Assembly: GCA_019096195.1 (NCBI GenBank)
Contig: JAGTXK010000055.1
Span: 806,001-870,000 of the forward strand
Direction of reading: 5' to 3'
DNA from: Boletus sp. NGJ
Lineage: Eukaryota > Basidiomycota > Agaricomycetes > Boletales > Boletaceae
DNA length: 64,000 nt
Below are positions 35,201 through 46,783 of this stretch, piece after piece (the first letter of the stretch is position 1; each line of letters begins with the position of its first letter). The translations under genes and the position numbers were made by a program. A model generated the notes under the pieces. The model saw nothing but the letters and a program-made list of their open reading frames with translations, was not told the DNA's origin and searched no databases.

Positions 35201-37098
35201 TTACTCTTCCTCTGCAATGGCTTCCTCGATCCTGGTCGCAGTGGCCCTGGAAGCAGCCAGTCTCTGGGCACGGGAGCGCTCGCTGGCTTCACGGATGGCC
35301 CAAGTGAGCTCATAAGTCCTGCAAGCATCTAGAGTCCCATCAGTCAACGGGAATGCGCTAAACTAAGATCATGCACCTTCGTAAGAGCTGAGAATCTGAG
35401 CTGCATCAGGATCCTCTTCGATGTCTTCAATGATATCAATCCAGTTAGAAACCTGATATCAGAAGAGTTGGCACAAAGTATAACATGCAGGACGAGAGAC
35501 TGCGTGCCTCGGAGAAGAACGGGTCGTCATCAGGGAAATTGAAGACTTGCTCATGGTCGTCGCCAGGCTTGCGGACATAGAGGATGGGCTGGACATACGG
35601 ATTGACAAGCCTAGGGAAATAAGATGAGCGATCCAACCTCATTTCCGTAAATCCTTACTGACTTGAGGCAGTATCCATCAGCATGGACCTCCAGCTCGCA
35701 ACTGTAATTGTGACCCTGGAGAGTAGCGACATGGGTGAAGGAGCCCACTGCGCCCGAATCGTATTTCCTGTGTTGTCAATGAGGCGGGCAGGGTACGATT
35801 AACCTCATGGGTCCGGAGATTGGAAGAATCATACCAGGTGGCAGAGGTGACACGCGGGATCCTGTTCTCGGGTGCAATCTTGTTCTCGTCGATGGCTATC
35901 TTGGACAGCTGTCCGGCATTTTCATCCCACTCGAGTGCATGAGCGACTACGGAAGAAATGTCGACCTCACCACCAAAGTAGCGAGACAGGTCGCAAAAGT
36001 GAGTGCCCTGCTCGACGATGGGGCCGGCACTATTAGAATAATTGTCAGACGTGAGAGTATGCGCCGATCCGTGTGGCGCACCCACCTCTTCGACTTGTCC
36101 CACCAGTCTGGCTTGGCAATTGATTCGTAAGCGCAAGCATAGCGTGCGATCGTGGCCATCACAACGAGGTTGTTTTCCTCGATGATTTGTTTCATCTTTT
36201 GAGTAGCCTTGAGGTACCTTAGCATGTACCTGCACACAAATTGGCCCAACGCTCCGCGAGAAGGGAATTGCCTCACCCAACAGAGACAATGGCGCCACTT
36301 TCGGAGATGAAGTTAGCGACCTTGAAACTTTCCTCGATCTCGCTTTTAGCACCTGTTGCGACGGGCTTCTCAATGAACATGGCAACGCCGGGAAAGTGCT
36401 TCTGGATCTGCATCTCGATATCACGGCCTGGCTGGAGGCTGCCCCGAAACATGGGAGGCGAACCGATGACGAAGGCACGGGGGCGGTCCTTTGGAGACAA
36501 GTTCTTGACGAAATCATCGAGCGTTTTGTAAACGCGGGTGTCCCGATAGGCCGAGACGACGAATGAGTCGCACTTTTTCTGGAGGACGGCAGCGGCACGC
36601 TCGGTTGCGGGGTCAATGAGGGCGACGACCTTGAGGCGGAGACCGAGCTTGCTGAAAGGGGATGAGCATCGGACGGAGGGGAGGAGGGGGGGGGCTCACT
36701 GTTCGAAGCGGAAGGAGTGGTTCCATGGACCCTCGTCCGAACCTGAGTAGGGTGAATACGGTGCAGAGATGGGGTTGGAGAGAGGGAGCTAACCAAACAT
36801 GATGTTCCCAGCGCCCACGAAGACGACATTGAAATCGTGTGTTCCGCCGACGTGGGTAGTTCTGGGCATGGATCAGTCGGTGAAGGCAACAGAAATGAAA
36901 TGGAGAGAGAGCGAACTTGTCCATCGGGATCAGCCTGGAAGGATCGATGGATGGCCTACGAGAGGAGAAACCAGAGGAATAGCCGGAACCTCGTCTATCG
37001 GGGAGACGACGCTCGGAGCCCCTGCGGGTGGGGGGCTGTTTGGTGGAGGTCATCTCGAGGGTGGAGGAGAGCCTGCGTGGGTTTGAGAGGGCAGACAT
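35201..37098 (-). CDS. GFO/IDH/MocA oxidoreductase with Ser/Arg-rich N-terminal extension
   Basis: Second member of the same superfamily, on the opposite strand. The first 55 residues are Ser/Arg/Pro-rich (MSALSNPRRLSSTLEMTS, RRGSGYSSGFSSRRPSIDPS), then the Rossmann strand THDFNVVFVGAGNIMFG begins. The EKP-type motif is FIEKPVATGA, with RYLKATQKMKQIIEENNLVV and EQGTHFCDLSRYFGGEVDIS in the C-terminal domain. The end is helical and charged (EASERSRAQRLAASRATATR, IEEAIAEEE). Intron 35453-35507 must use a GC donor. The substrate is unknown. The N-terminal extension is unusual for this family and could be regulatory. Confidence 0.85.
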
Positions 37099-37290
37099 GA
37101 TGGTGGTTGGTGAGAAGGAGGATGGAATTTAATCTCAATTGATCAAGATTTGATTTCCATTGTGGGATAATCAAGCAAAGACGACTCGGTATATGACAGA
37201 AAGCGAGGAAACGTGATAGTAGGGTATCGAAGTGTAAGAACGAGTCTATGAAAAAAAAAAAAAAATTGAAAGGACGGTAATAGACGGATA

Positions 37291-37847
37291 TCAAGAACTG
37301 TGCTGAGATCGAGCTGGGTCGACAAGAGACGGCTGCTGCTGGGTCTCCTGCTGCTGGCGGTGCGCAATTTCCTGGCGGCGCCGTTCAGCGGCCTCGAGTC
37401 GCGCAGTCATCGCTCTAAGCTCCTCCTTCAATTTTTCGTTTTCCTGCGTCAATTTTAACACGTTACTCGCCCGCTTCTGCACTCGCTCAACACTGCGGGG
37501 GACGGTGACTGATCGTGCCTGTGCGAGGACACGGCAGAGGCGAGCAGGACTTACTGCGGCTGTGCTGATGGGCTTGTGCCCAAGATGAAGTCGAACGAGC
37601 GCGTGAGGTCGAGGTCCGCCGCAGGGATATCGGGCAAGGACGGAGATGGTGTGCGGGTGGCAGGGCGGGTGGGGGACGGCGCCAGGCCATCGTGAAGCCT
37701 GTAATGTGCTGGCTGTGAGCGAGAGGGATCAGATACATCGACGGACGGTTCGCACATTGAGCTCCTCAGCTCTGATCGCTCGTCCATGTCGTCGTTGACG
37801 ACGAGCACGAGGCTCCCTCGAGCGTACTCAACAGTACCAATATCCAT
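37291..37847 (-). CDS. Unknown small protein with C-terminal coiled coil
   Basis: Two exons. The N-terminal exon starts MDIGTVEYARGSLVLVVNDD and has a Pro/Ser-rich centre (PSPTRPATRTPSPSLPDIPA) and a hydrophobic motif RSFDFILG. After an intron of about 60 nt comes VERVQKRASNVLKLTQENEK, LKEELRAMTARLEAAERRRQ and a Gln-rich end. The heptad pattern suggests a dimer. No basic region precedes the coil, so it is not a clear bZIP. The start codon lies only 44 bp from the divergent frame at 37892. Not assigned to a family. Confidence 0.6.
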
Positions 37848-37891
37848 TCCAAGTATATTTTTCCCACAATTAATAGCGATCGGCCCTTATT

Positions 37892-39899
37892 ATGACAGCG
37901 TTCATTCACCACTTCCCCTCCACATCCTCTTCCCCTCCCTTCCTCCTCCCCAACCTCCTCGTCCACGACGACATGCCCACCGCTTCCGTCACGCTCCTCG
38001 ACGGCAGCGACGTTCCTCACGACAACCCCGCCATCCTCCCCGCCATCCTCACCGATCCCCACACCCATGACCAAGACGTACACGACATCGACATTCATGC
38101 CTCTACCTTTTCCACCACCGTCCCCGACACAGTTTCTGTATTATCTATTCACGACCCTTTTGTGTATTATAGCTCCTTTCCTGACTGCAGCACCTTCTCC
38201 CACCCCTTTCCTCCATATCACTACCTTCCCCAAGACGCTCATATCCCGCATCCCGACTCGCATTTTGTTCTCCACAATGACCCAAACCCCGCCTTTGTCC
38301 ACAACAGCACACACATGTCTCCGAAACATCTGCATCACACTCAGGACCTTGCCCTCCGTGCCCCCTCCTCGCTCCACGACTCTCGCTTTCACTCGTCACA
38401 ATCCCCCCCCTCTCTTGCATTTCTTCCTCCGCTACATGACCTTGCCTGTCCCGCGGATCACGCAACACACTCATTTGTCATATCCTCGTCCCCTCCCAAG
38501 CCCCCGGGACATGCGCATACCTTGCTGCCCCCCATCGTACAGTCTAATCCCGCCGACCTAGGTAGGGCTGACATTGAGGCGAGTCTCCCGAAATTCCTCT
38601 CGTTTTAGAGCTTATCCTCGCTTCAGAACCGCTCCGCGATTAAACGCACAGGCGCCGGTTCCACCTCCCAAGTGGACCCTTGTGCAGCCGCCTTTCTTCG
38701 CGATCAACTTGGCGAGGCAAAATGGAACACTTTCTCTGCTCGGCTGTTTGAACGACGTCTTGGCCCGATCAAATCAAAAATCCGCGTCAGAAGCAAAAAC
38801 CCGAATGAGGACCCCAGTCCTCCGTCTGGTGCCACTGCAATCGATTTTCTCGTAAAGGTCGAGGTCGTCAAAGAAGTCCTGCGAACCTATGTCCCGTACG
38901 TCCTCAGCGCGCTCGTCCGGTTGGATCCCGCTTACCATATAATTACCCAGTCATCCGTATAATCCCCTCAAGTCATTGACCCATCTGTATTCACACTCTC
39001 CCTCGGGTTCCGTCACCCTTACACGCTCTACCATCCTCGTGCTTTCCGGTTGGTCAAACACACAATTCTCTTACTGGGCACGCCGCGCCGAGGGCATCTC
39101 CGTTCTGGCTACGCATGATGAGCGTCTCCACGCAGTCGCAGTCGCTCTACAGAAGCGCATCAACGCCGGCGGTGTTCTGTTAGATGGGGTCGACGAAACT
39201 GAGATTTACTCCACCGAAGGTTGCCCAAGCGTTACCGGCAAAGGCCTAGACATCATCGTCGAGGAAGTCAAGAAACGTACCGGACTCAGCCCGTTTCTTC
39301 GTGGCAAACACTCCAGTCTAGACCCGTTTGGCTCTACTAACAGCGATAAGGACGCGGGCCCTGGTCCCCCCCAGGGCGTTCCTACAGCGCCCATTTACAT
39401 GCCTACCTTTCAAGCAATGGAATACTCTCACCCCCCTGCAATCACCGCCTCCGCTGAATCGCCGATCGGTCGCCGTCCAAAGAAAAAGAGGAGGATAAGT
39501 GTCGCAGATTCCGTTTCATCATACGGCAGCTCCAGTGCTTTGAAAGTCGATCCTTCTGACGAGCCAACAAACCGCAATAGCTTGCTCCTTGCTGACAATC
39601 CTCGGTTGACGCCAGACCAGGAGAGTGTGTCGTCCTCGGACATGCAGCCAATTTCCCCGCCGTCGACGATAATGCTGCCGCAGCTTCTGGGCCCACCGCG
39701 TGTTGATGAAAACGGGCTCAGCCCGTATGAGCTGTCCTCTCATAGGATGCACAGCATGGACGACGGTCGCCCTGAATATTTCCCTGTTTCTAATTCACGG
39801 TCAGATCTCGATAATTCTGACTCGGAAAATTTTCCACGGAAGAGGTATTCTGGGTTGACCGAGAGGAAGCTTGAAAAACGCCACAAGCTGAGTGCCTGA
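37892..39899 (+). CDS. Unknown Agaricomycete-type nuclear protein
   Basis: The model joins 37892-38561, 38652-38895 and 38951-39899 (620 residues). The second and third exons look well conserved: DPCAAAFLRDQLGEAKWNTF, ATAIDFLVKVEVVKEVLRTY, then VPHPYNPLKSLT, TILVLSGWSNTQFSYWARRA and LQKRINAGGVLLDGVDETEI. The C-terminal third is disordered with a strong nuclear signal GRRPKKKRRIS. The first exon is Pro/His/Ser-rich, from C-rich DNA, and its link to exon 2 is less certain; translation may begin at the second ATG (37972). I recall similar hypothetical proteins in mushrooms but no assigned function. Confidence 0.6.
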
Positions 39900-40300
39900 G
39901 TCTTGTGCGGTTTCTTTCGGCTCGACCCTTTCTTTTTCTACGCATTTGCCTCTCTTGCTTTTTTTTTTTGTTTTTTTTTGGTTCTTTTGTCTGTGCTACG
40001 TTGACACTACGCTCTCTTTGACGTCTCATGGACGATGACCCGTTAATGTCTGTACCATTCATGCATTCCATCCGCTGCTAAAATTTGCTATCACACCATA
40101 TGGCCATTTGTCTAATTTTTGTAACACCACGCACATTAGGTCGTTGAATAGTCATCACTTTGTGTCATAAGTATTGTAGTTTTAGATCCTGATTGAATGG
40201 AGATGTGATGAGCCGTGCATGGGGAGACGACGATCAGTGGATGCACGTTGCGACCGGGATTACGACCTCTCAGCACTCGGACACGGACACGCTCCAACAC

Positions 40301-40585
40301 ATGTCGTCCCTCAATGCAGCCAACCTCACCATCGCTCTTACTTCCCTCTTCTTCCTGGTGGCATCCTTTGCCGTCCTCTTTAGCGCGTTCCTCCCACCCT
40401 CGGCCATCCCTGTACGTCCACGCATCATCCCGGCCGCCATTCGCCTGACGTATCAACACCACCAGCTGCTTGACGTCCTGGCCCAGGACACGCACTACAA
40501 ATACTTTGTGCTGCTAATTATACCCACCAGCTCCTACTTTGTCATCGCAAATTGGGTCGGCTGGCAATACTACCAAAACTCATGA
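40301..40585 (+). CDS. PIG-Y-like GPI-GlcNAc transferase subunit
   Basis: Small membrane protein of about 94 residues. The first hydrophobic segment is LTIALTSLFFLVASFAVLFS. A polar loop follows with HHQLLDVLAQDTHYKYF, and the second segment is VLLIIPTSSYFVIANWVGW, ending QYYQNS. Two helices with a conserved W-x-G-W-near-C-terminus layout match the PIG-Y/Eri1-type subunit of the complex making GlcNAc-PI, the first step of GPI anchor synthesis on the ER. An in-frame ATG at 40208 would add 31 residues. Assignment rests on size, topology and the C-terminal pattern. Confidence 0.6.
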   Translation: MSSLNAANLTIALTSLFFLVASFAVLFSAFLPPSAIPVRPRIIPAAIRLTYQHHQLLDVLAQDTHYKYFVLLIIPTSSYFVIANWVGWQYYQNS

Positions 40586-41015
40586 ACGCCTGAGCCCTGT
40601 ACGCGAGTCGTGCGCCCACAAAACGATAGCATATATATATTCTCTGGTTCTCGCCAGTGTCCATGCAATTCAATGTGCCTCGTGTCTTTTTTGTTTCACG
40701 CATGGCGATCAGATCACTCACCAAGTTGATCATCGGGGGCGCGCCTACACGCTTCCTGCAACATGGACAACAACACCCTCCCCGGACGCTTTTCGGGAAT
40801 CCAAGTGTCTTCATTCACCCATCATACAAATATTGTACAGCAAAACTTTGCAAGCGTGTCCAAGAAGCCGCATGCTTGATAGATTCAGATCCTCTCTCAC
40901 TATCATACTAAACACCATGTCAAAGGGGTGTTTACTTTTGCAACATCCTCATCCTTCTAGCATCAATTCAGCCGCATGCCGTGACACCAACCAAAATGAC
41001 ATGTATGTGGCACAT
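40586..41015. other. Convergent spacer between PIG-Y-like gene and SFI1
   Basis: About 430 bp. Contains ATATATATAT near 40630. No coding or RNA feature recognised. Confidence 0.45.
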
Positions 41016-44000
41016 TTAGGGTGGTGGCTCAGGCGATCGTGACTTCTCAGTGGGTGGCCGAGACCGCAGCCGTACCTGTCTTAGCTCTTGCCACAACCGA
41101 CTCCGCTCGGGCTCGCTCTGTGCTGGAGCAACAGATCTCGCTGGACTTGGCTCACGATAGGACAGCTTCGAGCGTGCTGGGCTCGGGTTGCGTCGTGCAC
41201 TGAAACGTGGTCGTGGGGATGGTGGTGGTTCGTCAGTCGCCATCGCGGATGATTTAGAACGAGCAGGGCTTGGTTCACGTCCTCGGGTGGATGACTTTGG
41301 ACGAGAGCGAGTGACTGGCTCTACACGCGGTCGGCTAGACAAAAGGCTGACGATACCAGGCTTCGGGGTCAGCCTATTGGAACGGTTAGCAAGCCTGCTT
41401 GGGCCTGCGTCGGAATCCTCGGTTTCGGTTTCAGTACCCGCATTTCGCCGAGAGTATGCATTCCTCGTAGCCTTTAGTACCAACGCACCGGTAGGCTTTG
41501 ATGTGGCCACGGGTGGGCCGTTGGTCACGGTCGGCAAGCGTAAGTACCGGGCACGACTGACAATGGTTAATGATCGTCCTAGCCCGGCAACTAGATCACT
41601 CACGCTATCTCCTTAAGGTGACGCTTCGTTTTGTAGGCTTGGCTCCACTTCTCGAATGCTCGTGCTACCCAAATTCATTAGCGGACCTAGACTTTTTAAT
41701 GAGTCTCAAACGTACAAAGAACGGCTGTGGTGTGAACTTCACGTGCTTTCTTGGCCAGGAGGGCTTGAGGCATAGCAGCTCGCCAAATTTCCCAAATCTT
41801 CGTCTTTGTTCGAGACGCACGGAACCGTATCGCTGGCAAAGACTTGGCACAGCGATGTCAGTGAAAGGGTGGGTTTCGAACCACGGTCACTCACCCTTGT
41901 CTTTGAGTGCCAGATTCCAAAAGCACGGAAAAGGAGGTTCTTTTGGCTCTCTTGCGCTACCTGGTGAACCTTCATTGCAAAAGCCAGCTCTCAGATTCCT
42001 TTTGGACATGCGTATGCCAGAAACTTACTATAGGATGCAACTTTTCCTCCATGTATTTCTCTCTCCATCTATCCCACGCAACTTGCATGGAGGCCCGATC
42101 AAAATCAGCCTGCCTCTCTCGCAAGAGAATCCGCTTGTGCCGCCGAGCGCGAGCTGCACCCAACCATTTGTGGAACATGCGCCGCATGTTTTCTATTTAA
42201 AAAATCAGTGTATTCAGTGAAATCGATGCTGCGTCTTGAGGAGAAAGACCTGCCTGCCCGCTTGATGTCAAGGTGACTTTCCATAAGACTTAGGTCTTCA
42301 ACGTGTCTCAAGCATATGTTTTTCCATTTATTAAAGGCGAACCTGCAAGAAAAAGGTCAGACACGATCCACGCCAATAGGAAGCCTTCTTTTACTTCAGC
42401 ACAGCTTGGGAATACTTTTGGCGAACTTCAAGCTCTCGAAGCTTAACTTCGATGACGCGATTTGTCCAGCGGCTCAAGGCATCAGCTAACATTCGCTGTA
42501 AACCTGGTTAGAATTTCGTGCCTTTCCACACCCTGCAAAACTCACCATATTGACTCGAGTAGTGACTTGCTCTTCGGCCGTGCGATGCCAACACCTTCGA
42601 TTTGCCTTTGCCTGCCACACTGTACGTTGTCACTCAGAATAGCCGATGAGACGCAGCCTGGTCCGGGGACTCACTTTTCATGTATTCTCCAAGTCTGCAT
42701 GTTTCCAGAGCCTTGAGTTTGTTTTGCCGCTTCTTTTCCGCAAGCTTGGATTTCCATACATTTAATGTCCGCCGTTGCACAATGAATTTTCCAACGATTT
42801 TCGCATGTTTGAGTAGCTTCAGTCTCGTGCGCAGCTGAACCCTCCACTTCAGGAGTGCATCATACTGTATCCGAGCAAGGTGACGCTGGATTGCGAAGGC
42901 CCGGCGGTTCTGATAGACAGTATAAACTTGACGCCAAGTTTCCAATGTGGAGGACAGTGCGGATGAATTGGATCGCATGCCGAAGGCAAGCGCACAGTCT
43001 AGACACAATCAGCACTACGCGAATCATAACTATATATTTCGCTTCACCTTCCAGCCGGCGATGCTGGCGCATCCGTTCTCTCCAGACCGACCAGGTCCCT
43101 TGGATGAGGCGCAACGCTCTGACTCTCTCAAGGAGTTTGCCACGCTCGCGGGCCTTCCACACTCGAGTAACAGCTCGGATAAGTACATCATCCTGTCTAG
43201 CGAGATGCTTATCCGCTCTCTTTGCCTTCCCCTGCAAGAATGATTAATCCAAGTGTGCCTGAAAGAAAAACTGCGGACCTACACGTATCCGATCTCGTGC
43301 AGTTTTCCATGATCTGATCGCCTGCTTCATCACATGAACATCATAGAAACCAGTGGCTGTTTGATGGTCATAGCTGCGCAGGCGAGTCGGTTTCCAGACC
43401 CTGGTAAAATATTTTTTTAAGAATGGACGTACGCATGTTTCTTCCACACCTGCATCACTTCACGGTTGATTCGGAGACTAATCTTGGCTGTCACCGCCTT
43501 TTCGGCATCGCTGACTGCGAGAGCTCGTTTCCAACGTTTCCAGGTTTGCATTACAGCACTACATGTTGATCTGCGGTAAAAATGATCTGCGGCTGTTTCT
43601 AAGCAATCGAGTTTAGACAAACTTGACTTCCAACGCAGGAAAAATCGCAAGACGATGCGTTCGTTATACTGCAGCTCAGAAAGGTGTGAGCGAAAAGACT
43701 GCCGCCACTTTGCCCAGGCATCCTTCTGGATCTTTAGGTCACGCTTCTCGCGGGTAGCCTTCATTTTTACTCGCATGTCGTTTCGCCAGGCAATCTGCCG
43801 CTTCTCCTTTAGTTTTGCCTTCCATAACGTCAATGCCGCACGCAAACAACGGGTATTGCCAAGGGTAATGGCATGTTTCTGTTTCCCCATGAGTGAGGCC
43901 GTGGCGTTACGCCATCGTCGGAGGGCTGAGCCAAGGATGACATTGTCTCGAGCCTCAGCGACCTGTTGATTTGTCGTCTGGAAAACACCCATGGTATTAC

Positions 44001-45155
44001 TTGATTTGAAACAATGGAACAAATGAAGGTCCGCACAATCAACCACTGGTAGCCGAGCAGCCATATCTCCCAACAGTGTTCCAGAAGTTTGTCGTCGCGG
44101 AACTTATCCGCATCTGCTTCATCTCGCGCCATTTTGATTTTTTTCCACGCATCTTCCTCATTAATCACGCTACCCTTGCGTTCACGAGATTGGGGTAGTG
44201 TTGGTTGAACGTGAGGTTCAGGCTTGGGTAATTTGATTGGCGATGGAGCACGAGGGATAAGATTGTTTCGATGTTCAACTGCCGCTGACTTGGAAGTGGG
44301 TCCTGTGCGGACTGTCGCCGATCGATAAGACGGCGGGGTGTTCGAGGGTAGTAGCACTATACCATCCGTGGTGTCCGAGGTACCCTCCCAGGTAGGGACA
44401 CGTCGAATTGGTTCCTGATAGGTATACTGGGGTCGAGGGGTTGCCGGATGGATGAGACTTGGAGGCAAAATGGGATTGGCTACGCGAGAAACTGGTGGAT
44501 TTGATGGTCTCGCCTGTGACGTACCCTGAGGCTGGCGGCGCCTAGTGATACCATAATATGCGGGTTCATCGTCACGTTCTGTGTCGGATGAGCATTCTTC
44601 TTGATCCTCTTCTGCCTGCTCCGTATCCTCGGTTACTTCAGTTTCATCGCGGTCTTGATGGGAATGGAGAGTGAATACATCGTCATCATCGTCACGTACA
44701 GGGGGCATGAGATATGCCGCCGAGCGTGTCGGTCTCGGGAATGAGGTTTGTCGAGGTTGGGGAGGGGTTTTAAGTCGAGGTGCAGTACGTGGAGGTACAG
44801 TCCCATAACCATACTGCTTCTTCACCCCATCCCACTTGACCTGCCAGCTCGGTCCCCTCAACTTGCAGATCTCCAGCAGCCTCCCATAGTGAACCGTTTC
44901 GGTCTGGCTATCGAGACCCCGTTCGTGTAATTCGTCATTGTAGGCCTTCAAACCCGAAAGAAAGGAGGTCGCGTTCGGAGCGATCCTCCTGATTACTGCA
45001 TCGAGAAAGTCGAGCTCTGTGGGAGAGAGAGCCTGTAGCTCTGACTTGGATACTGCAGAGGCTCGTGAGGCATCTGAGATTGTGAGAGATGAAGGGGCGG
45101 TTGGCAGCAGGGACTTGGCAGGAGATGAGGTATGGGCCGGTCTGAAACCAAACAT
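41016..45155 (-). CDS. SFI1: Spindle pole body / centrin-binding repeat protein Sfi1
   Basis: Elongated protein that binds centrin along a long helix and forms the half-bridge of the spindle pole body. The start at 45155 is MFGFRPAHTSSPAKS, followed by a helical part (TELDFLDAVIRRIAPNATSF) and a long Pro/Ser-rich acidic linker. The centre consists of about twenty short repeats built around a Trp followed by Lys or Arg, such as ALRRWRNATASL, ALTLWKAKLKEKR, AWAKWRQSFRSHL, FLRWKSSLSK, VMQTWKRWKRAL and LNVWKSKLAEKK. They run on through about ten introns to near 41640. The C-terminus is Ser/Pro/Arg-rich (PSPARSKSS, EPSPARSVAPAQ), with SP sites suited to Cdk control, as in yeast Sfi1. Confidence 0.88.
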
Positions 45156-45367
45156 GGACGGGGAGCACAACCAGACCCAAACGCGTTTGTGCAGTTTTAC
45201 GCGACGCGACAGCACGTGAGCAATACTGCTTATCTAATCACAATCACTATCCACCACACTCAACTCTTCAAACTCGCTATCTCTGCATCCTTGACCCTAT
45301 TGCTATCCTCAGAACTATTGTTGGCCAAGTCAGTCATCACCCGCGAAACTCTCCGCCACCGCAGCGC

Positions 45368-46731
45368 TCACCGTCGCAATGTTTCTTTCAATCTTGAGAC
45401 TTCAGCCACAAGTTCGTCCTTCTCGGCAGCCAACTCTTCGATGCGCATCTTCTGGCTTCGGTCCCTGTACTCATATTGAATTTTCTGTCGCTCAACTGTC
45501 TGCAACATCTTCACTGCTTGAGTAATGTCGAACGAATCCATGTACTCCGAGAGTGCCTTTACTCTTGCCTTCATTCCATCGGTATAATCGAGCACGTTCT
45601 CGGCAGTCGTCGGTGACGCACTGGAGGTTGTAGAAACGTCTTCTGCAAGTGTGAAAAGTGGTAGATAATCTTCTTGTAGTTCCCCACTTTCCCCTATCTC
45701 GCATGGATCATATTGGGCACCACCATTCTATGTGGAAGGATGCCAGTCATAATTCATTGGCGTGTAGAACAATGTTATACAAGTAAGAGCACCAACCTGA
45801 TCCTGGGTCTGCACTGGCGGCCTGCCCTCACGTTCCTTCCCCTTCCTGCTGTGCATAATGGCAGAGACGAACTCGGGCTCATCAGACTGTGTGACCCGTC
45901 GTATGGTTTGAGGCGGTGTAGGTAGTAACCCAGAACCAGAAGATACTGCGTCAGCAGCTGGCTGCACCACAGTATCTTCAGTTGGAGGGATAAGGCGTTG
46001 TTTCTTGGGGGTCGAGGGTTGACCTTCGTCTTTAATGGCAGATACAATCGACTCGGGGCTATAATGTAACCCAAGAAAACTGTAGGTCTTTTGTGGTTGT
46101 GCCTCATCTTCACAATCGACCTCAGTGGGTACTGGCGAAGGTGGCTGAGGGATTATGGCTTGGGCAAGAGAAAATGATGTAGAAGGCCCTGGTTCCCTCG
46201 ATGGACCAGGATGGCGAGTAGGACTGAGATCTACTTCACGTTGTCTCAGGCCAGCTTCGATGTCCACTAGGCGCTTCCTGCTTCGTGGTGTCACTAATGG
46301 ATTATTTGATGGTGAATAACCTTCATGTTGCTCTCGCAGTGGGCGTGTGCGGGGTGCAGAAGTTGGATGTGCCCTAGTGCTCGCTCCTTCCTTGGGGGGC
46401 TGAGACGATGAGCCTGAAGCAGGGATTGTGCTATCCTTTGGGAGGTCATCTGCCCAGTCTAGAACAAGGATATCTCAGAGCACGAGCATGTTTAGATGAG
46501 TGAGGGTGATCTTACACCAGAAATCACACCTGCTTTGGTCTGCTCGAGGTCTCTTGCAACAGTAGAATTCACTATTTCAACAAGTCTCGCATGTCAGATG
46601 GAACGATGACAGCTCGAGCATCACGACTCGCACCGATTTGGGTGTCTAGAAGTGTATGATATTCGTTTTGCTGCTTCCTCCATATGTTTGCAGTAGACTT
46701 TTCCATCAGGGCCAATCGCGCTGGAGGACAT
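45368..46731 (-). CDS. GRF-type zinc-finger protein with C-terminal coiled coil
   Basis: The start at 46731 (MSSSAIGPDGKVYCKHMEE) leads by splicing into REFYCCKRPRADQSRCDFWY and WADDLPKD. The spacing C-x-H, F-Y-C-C and C-x-F-W-x-W is a GRF zinc finger, a module that binds single-stranded nucleic acid in topoisomerase III-alpha, APE2 and NEIL3. A disordered Pro/Ser/Thr-rich middle follows with SRKRLVDIEAG and TPKKQR. The C-terminal exon is a coiled coil (QTVERQKIQYEYRDRSQKMR, IEELAAEKDELVAEVSRLKE). There is no catalytic domain, so it is probably an adaptor. The start lies 52 bp past the UTP21 stop on the same strand. Confidence 0.72.
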
Positions 46732-46783
46732 GGCGCACAGAGTCAGGAAGCAGTTGCAGTGCTTATCTAACGAGGGATGCAAT

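Noticed and set aside
35678-36889. A long minus-strand frame of about 400 codons over the second oxidoreductase gene
   Set aside because: It is out of phase with the conserved GFO/IDH/MocA sequence on the same strand and reads as Pro/Ser-rich shadow without family resemblance.
37766-38098. Minus-strand Gly/Val/Glu-rich frame opposite the C-rich exon
   Set aside because: Its composition is the mirror of the Pro/His-rich plus frame and it has no conserved features.
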